Shown: piece after piece, positions 5,800 through 7,716 of the stretch
Layout of the letters: each line of letters opens with the position of its first letter
Position numbering within the stretch: position 1 is the first letter of the stretch
DNA from: CBFIJI01 sp965662885
GTDB lineage: Bacteria; Bacteroidota; Bacteroidia; Flavobacteriales; Flavobacteriaceae
NCBI GenBank assembly: GCA_965662885.1
Contig: CBFIJI010000097.1
Span: 1-7,716, forward strand
DNA: 7,716 nt
Reading direction: 5' to 3'
Position numbers and translations under genes: made by a program
Notes under the pieces: generated by a model
What the model saw: the letters and a program-made list of their open reading frames with translations, nothing else
Told to the model about the DNA's origin: nothing
Database searches by the model: none

Positions 5800-7131
5800 T
5801 TATATAAAATTTGTAATACCGGGCGTTGGAATTGAATAACGTCCCTCCGCATTGGGTAAGGTAGGTGGAGTACTGTCCCAAGTTAATGTTTCTGGCATCA
5901 ATTGATATTCCGCATTTAAAGCTTCTTCCAAGGTTATTTTCTTTCCTGAATAAGTAGCCATACGTCCTAAAATAGCGGTTAAAGTACTCATAGCTCCATT
6001 TTTAGTATCACTGATGACCTCCCCGTTTCGAATGGATGCAAATAAGCGATCATGCTCTACTTGATAGGGGTTGGGTTCCTCTCCCCATTTTTCATTATAC
6101 TTATAGGTTAGCTTCCCTTCCAAATCAGTCATCAATCCTTTACCGATTTCCAAACTTCCTTTAGTCCCTTGAAAAACTTCGTCCACACGATTCATACAGC
6201 CTTTTTGATGACGACATTGACTGGAAATTACTGCACCACTGGCATATGTAAATTCTACAAAATGATGGTCGAAAATCTCTCCATGATCAATACCATTTCG
6301 TAATTGACGTCCTCCCATCCCTTGGGCAGATACAGGATAATCCCCTATAAACCAATTAGCCACATCAATATTATGAATGTGTTGTTCTAAAATATGATCA
6401 CCACACAACCAGTTAAAGTAATACCAATTTCGCATCTGATACTCCAACTCAGACTGTCCAGGTTTACGGTTACTAACCCAAACCCCAGCATCATTCCAAT
6501 ATACTTGACCACTTCTGATTTTACCGATTCCCCCTGCTGTTACCCGTTGATGTAAATCAATGTATTTACTTTCATAATGTCGTTGTAATCCTACTACAAC
6601 ATTGAGTTTTTTTTGTTCGGCAATTTTAGCCGTAGCCAATACTTTACGAATCCCAACGGGATCCGTTGCCAATGGTTTTTCCATAAAAACATGCTTATCG
6701 TTGGCTATGGCATATTCAAAATGATAGGGTCGGAATCCCGGAGGGGTTGTTAAAATAACCACATCGGCTAAATCAATTGCTTTTTTATAGGCATCAAAAC
6801 CGACAAAGCGGTTTTTTTCTTTGACGTCGATTTTCTTTTCTCCCTCAAAATGTTCTTGAATCCCTTTTAGGCTTTTTTCCAAACGATCCCCAAAAGCATC
6901 GGCCATAGCGACCAATTCCACTTGATCATCGGCTGTCAGCGCTTGCACCGCAGCACCTGAGCCACGACCCCCGCATCCCACCAAGGCTAATTTTAATTTT
7001 TTATTTCCGTGGACATTTGCCATCGCATCGACCGATAAAGGGGCACTTAGAAGCCCTCCCGTTACTAAAGCTGTTTTGTGCACAAACGAACGTCTTGAAA
7101 GGTCGTTGGGCATTTGATTTTTTTTGTTCAT
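5800..7131 (-). CDS. Tat-exported Gfo/Idh/MocA family oxidoreductase
   Basis: A 443-residue NAD(P)-dependent oxidoreductase of the glucose-fructose oxidoreductase/inositol dehydrogenase family, which oxidises or reduces sugar hydroxyls. The leader has a twin-arginine motif (S12-R-R-S-F-V) and the hydrophobic segment ALVTGGLLSAPL (21-32). Secreted members usually keep NAD(P) tightly bound and travel folded. The Rossmann domain shows VGCGGRGSG (51-59), the acidic D78 after the second strand, TTPPGF (128-133) and the catalytic-lysine motif EKP (151-153). The C-terminal domain has GDHILEQHIHNID (244-256), where H253 and D256 occupy the usual H-x-x-D positions and E249 replaces the more common Asp. 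GMGGRQ (271-276) is typical of a subgroup frequent in Bacteroidota and Planctomycetes. I start at ATG 7129-7131, 7 bp after the upstream stop. A second in-frame ATG at residue 7 is possible. Eight A in a row follow the start codon. The longer frame to 7329 overlaps the upstream gene and is rejected. The substrate is unknown. Confidence 0.92.
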   Translation of the reverse strand: MNKKNQMPNDLSRRSFVHKTALVTGGLLSAPLSVDAMANVHGNKKLKLALVGCGGRGSGAAVQALTADDQVELVAMADAFGDRLEKSLKGIQEHFEGEKKIDVKEKNRFVGFDAYKKAIDLADVVILTTPPGFRPYHFEYAIANDKHVFMEKPLATDPVGIRKVLATAKIAEQKKLNVVVGLQRHYESKYIDLHQRVTAGGIGKIRSGQVYWNDAGVWVSNRKPGQSELEYQMRNWYYFNWLCGDHILEQHIHNIDVANWFIGDYPVSAQGMGGRQLRNGIDHGEIFDHHFVEFTYASGAVISSQCRHQKGCMNRVDEVFQGTKGSLEIGKGLMTDLEGKLTYKYNEKWGEEPNPYQVEHDRLFASIRNGEVISDTKNGAMSTLTAILGRMATYSGKKITLEEALNAEYQLMPETLTWDSTPPTLPNAEGRYSIPTPGITNFI

Positions 7132-7138
7132 GTTGGTT

Positions 7139-7716
7139 TTATTTAGTTGATTCGTAATTCCAGTATTTTTTTTGTTCTTCCATGCTTGGTGTTTTTTCGG
7201 GACGCACCACACGAAAACCGACAAAAGGGGCGTCGGTGTGCCACCAAAGACTTTTAGGGATTTGTGGATCTCTTTTTTTCCATTTTTTATTGGAAGCACG
7301 TCGTGAAGCAGATCGTAAACGAGATGCACGGTCTAACCATGATCCGCCTCGAACTGCTTTTGGATAGGTTGTTGTTGGACGTTGCAAAGGATTGGAGACT
7401 GTAGATTTGCGTTGTCGATAAACCGTTGAGACGTACTCATCTAAGGTCCATTCACTCACATTCCCATGCATATCATAAAGTCCCCACGGGTTGGGCTTCT
7501 TTTGCCCAACTTGGTGATAGCTGTCCTGACTGTTGTCTTCAAACCAAGCATAATCTCCCAGCTGAGAAGGATCATCCCCAAATGAATAGGCAGTAGTAGT
7601 TCCTGCCCGGCAGGCATATTCCCATTCTGCTTCCGTAGGAAGGCGATAAAAATTACCTGTCATCGCCGATAACCATTCACAAAATTTTACAGCAGCCAAC
7701 TGTGTCATACAAATAG
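7139..7716 (-). CDS. SUMF1/formylglycine-generating-enzyme-like protein, C-terminal part (5' end outside window)
   Basis: The frame is open to the right edge. The ATG at 7708 is preceded by in-frame codons reading I-C, which gives ICMTQLAAVKFCEWLS, a familiar internal stretch of this family, so the gene begins outside the window. Counting from M7708, visible marks are RLPTEAEWEYACRAG (22-36), GLYDMHGNVSEW (76-87), RGGSW (120-124) and GFRVVRP (164-170), which together make the C-terminal half of the FGE-sulfatase/C-type-lectin-like fold. True aerobic FGEs carry two copper-binding cysteines soon after the RGGS motif. Here that stretch (LDRASRLRSASRRASN) has none, so sulfatase activation is unlikely and a binding or structural role, or another reaction, is more probable. 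Export cannot be judged without the N-terminus. It is the first visible gene of the operon, and its stop is 7 bp before the Gfo/Idh start. Confidence 0.9.
   Translation of the reverse strand, partial: ICMTQLAAVKFCEWLSAMTGNFYRLPTEAEWEYACRAGTTTAYSFGDDPSQLGDYAWFEDNSQDSYHQVGQKKPNPWGLYDMHGNVSEWTLDEYVSTVYRQRKSTVSNPLQRPTTTYPKAVRGGSWLDRASRLRSASRRASNKKWKKRDPQIPKSLWWHTDAPFVGFRVVRPEKTPSMEEQKKYWNYESTK

Larger units (their letters stand above)
4880..7716 (-). other. Predicted operon: SUMF1-like, Gfo/Idh/MocA, Hyi-like
   Basis: Three same-strand genes are separated by only 7 bp and 2 bp, so co-transcription and coupled translation are very likely. The promoter lies beyond the right edge. None of the internal starts has a Shine-Dalgarno sequence. 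The leaders of the second and third genes both contain twin-arginine motifs, which points to a shared extracytoplasmic site. No rho-independent terminator is obvious in the 94 bp (4786-4879) before the next same-strand gene, so read-through into the flavin oxidoreductase gene cannot be excluded. Confidence 0.72.

Noticed and set aside
5798..5881. 28-residue N-terminal extension of the Hyi-like protein
   Set aside because: It would overlap the end of the Gfo/Idh gene by 82 bp and place the twin-arginine motif in mid-protein. The ATG at 5795-5797 gives a proper Tat leader.
7132..7329. 66-residue N-terminal extension of the Gfo/Idh protein
   Set aside because: It lies almost wholly within the SUMF1-like gene in another frame, and the start at 7129-7131 gives a normal Tat leader.

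Overview
The window looks like chromosomal DNA of a member of the Bacteroidota, most likely a Flavobacteriaceae-type marine or environmental bacterium. Three things point there. The LysA and SucC proteins have the sequence style I associate with flavobacteria. The putative promoters fit the Bacteroidota pattern TTG-N19-21-TAnnTTTG. Most start codons lack a Shine-Dalgarno sequence. The DNA is AT-rich. I see no RNA genes, insertion sequences, CRISPR arrays or attachment sites.

Left part (1-2428): the 3' end of an unrecognised gene on the + strand runs in from the left edge. It converges on a small heat shock protein gene (Hsp20, - strand), with a strong hairpin terminator between them. Behind hsp20 lies sucC, the beta subunit of succinyl-CoA synthetase (TCA cycle), also on the - strand. 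A hairpin and a separate hsp20 promoter sit between the two, so they look independently transcribed. No sucD is adjacent.

Middle part (2429-4785): lysA (diaminopimelate decarboxylase, last step of lysine synthesis) diverges from sucC. A well-formed promoter lies inside what a longest-frame annotation would call coding sequence, which points to a GTG start at 2608. The 3' end of lysA overlaps by 18 bp the convergent gene for a FabK/nitronate-monooxygenase-type flavin oxidoreductase.

Right part (4880-7716): three tightly packed - strand genes form an apparent operon that enters from the right edge. In transcription order they are a SUMF1/formylglycine-generating-enzyme-like protein (5' end outside the window, catalytic cysteines absent), a Gfo/Idh/MocA oxidoreductase with a twin-arginine leader, and a hydroxypyruvate-isomerase-like TIM-barrel protein, also with a twin-arginine leader. 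Gaps are 7 bp and 2 bp. The two exported-looking sugar enzymes probably act together outside the cytoplasm on a sugar or sugar derivative. This is the most interesting part of the window. The rest is ordinary housekeeping content.
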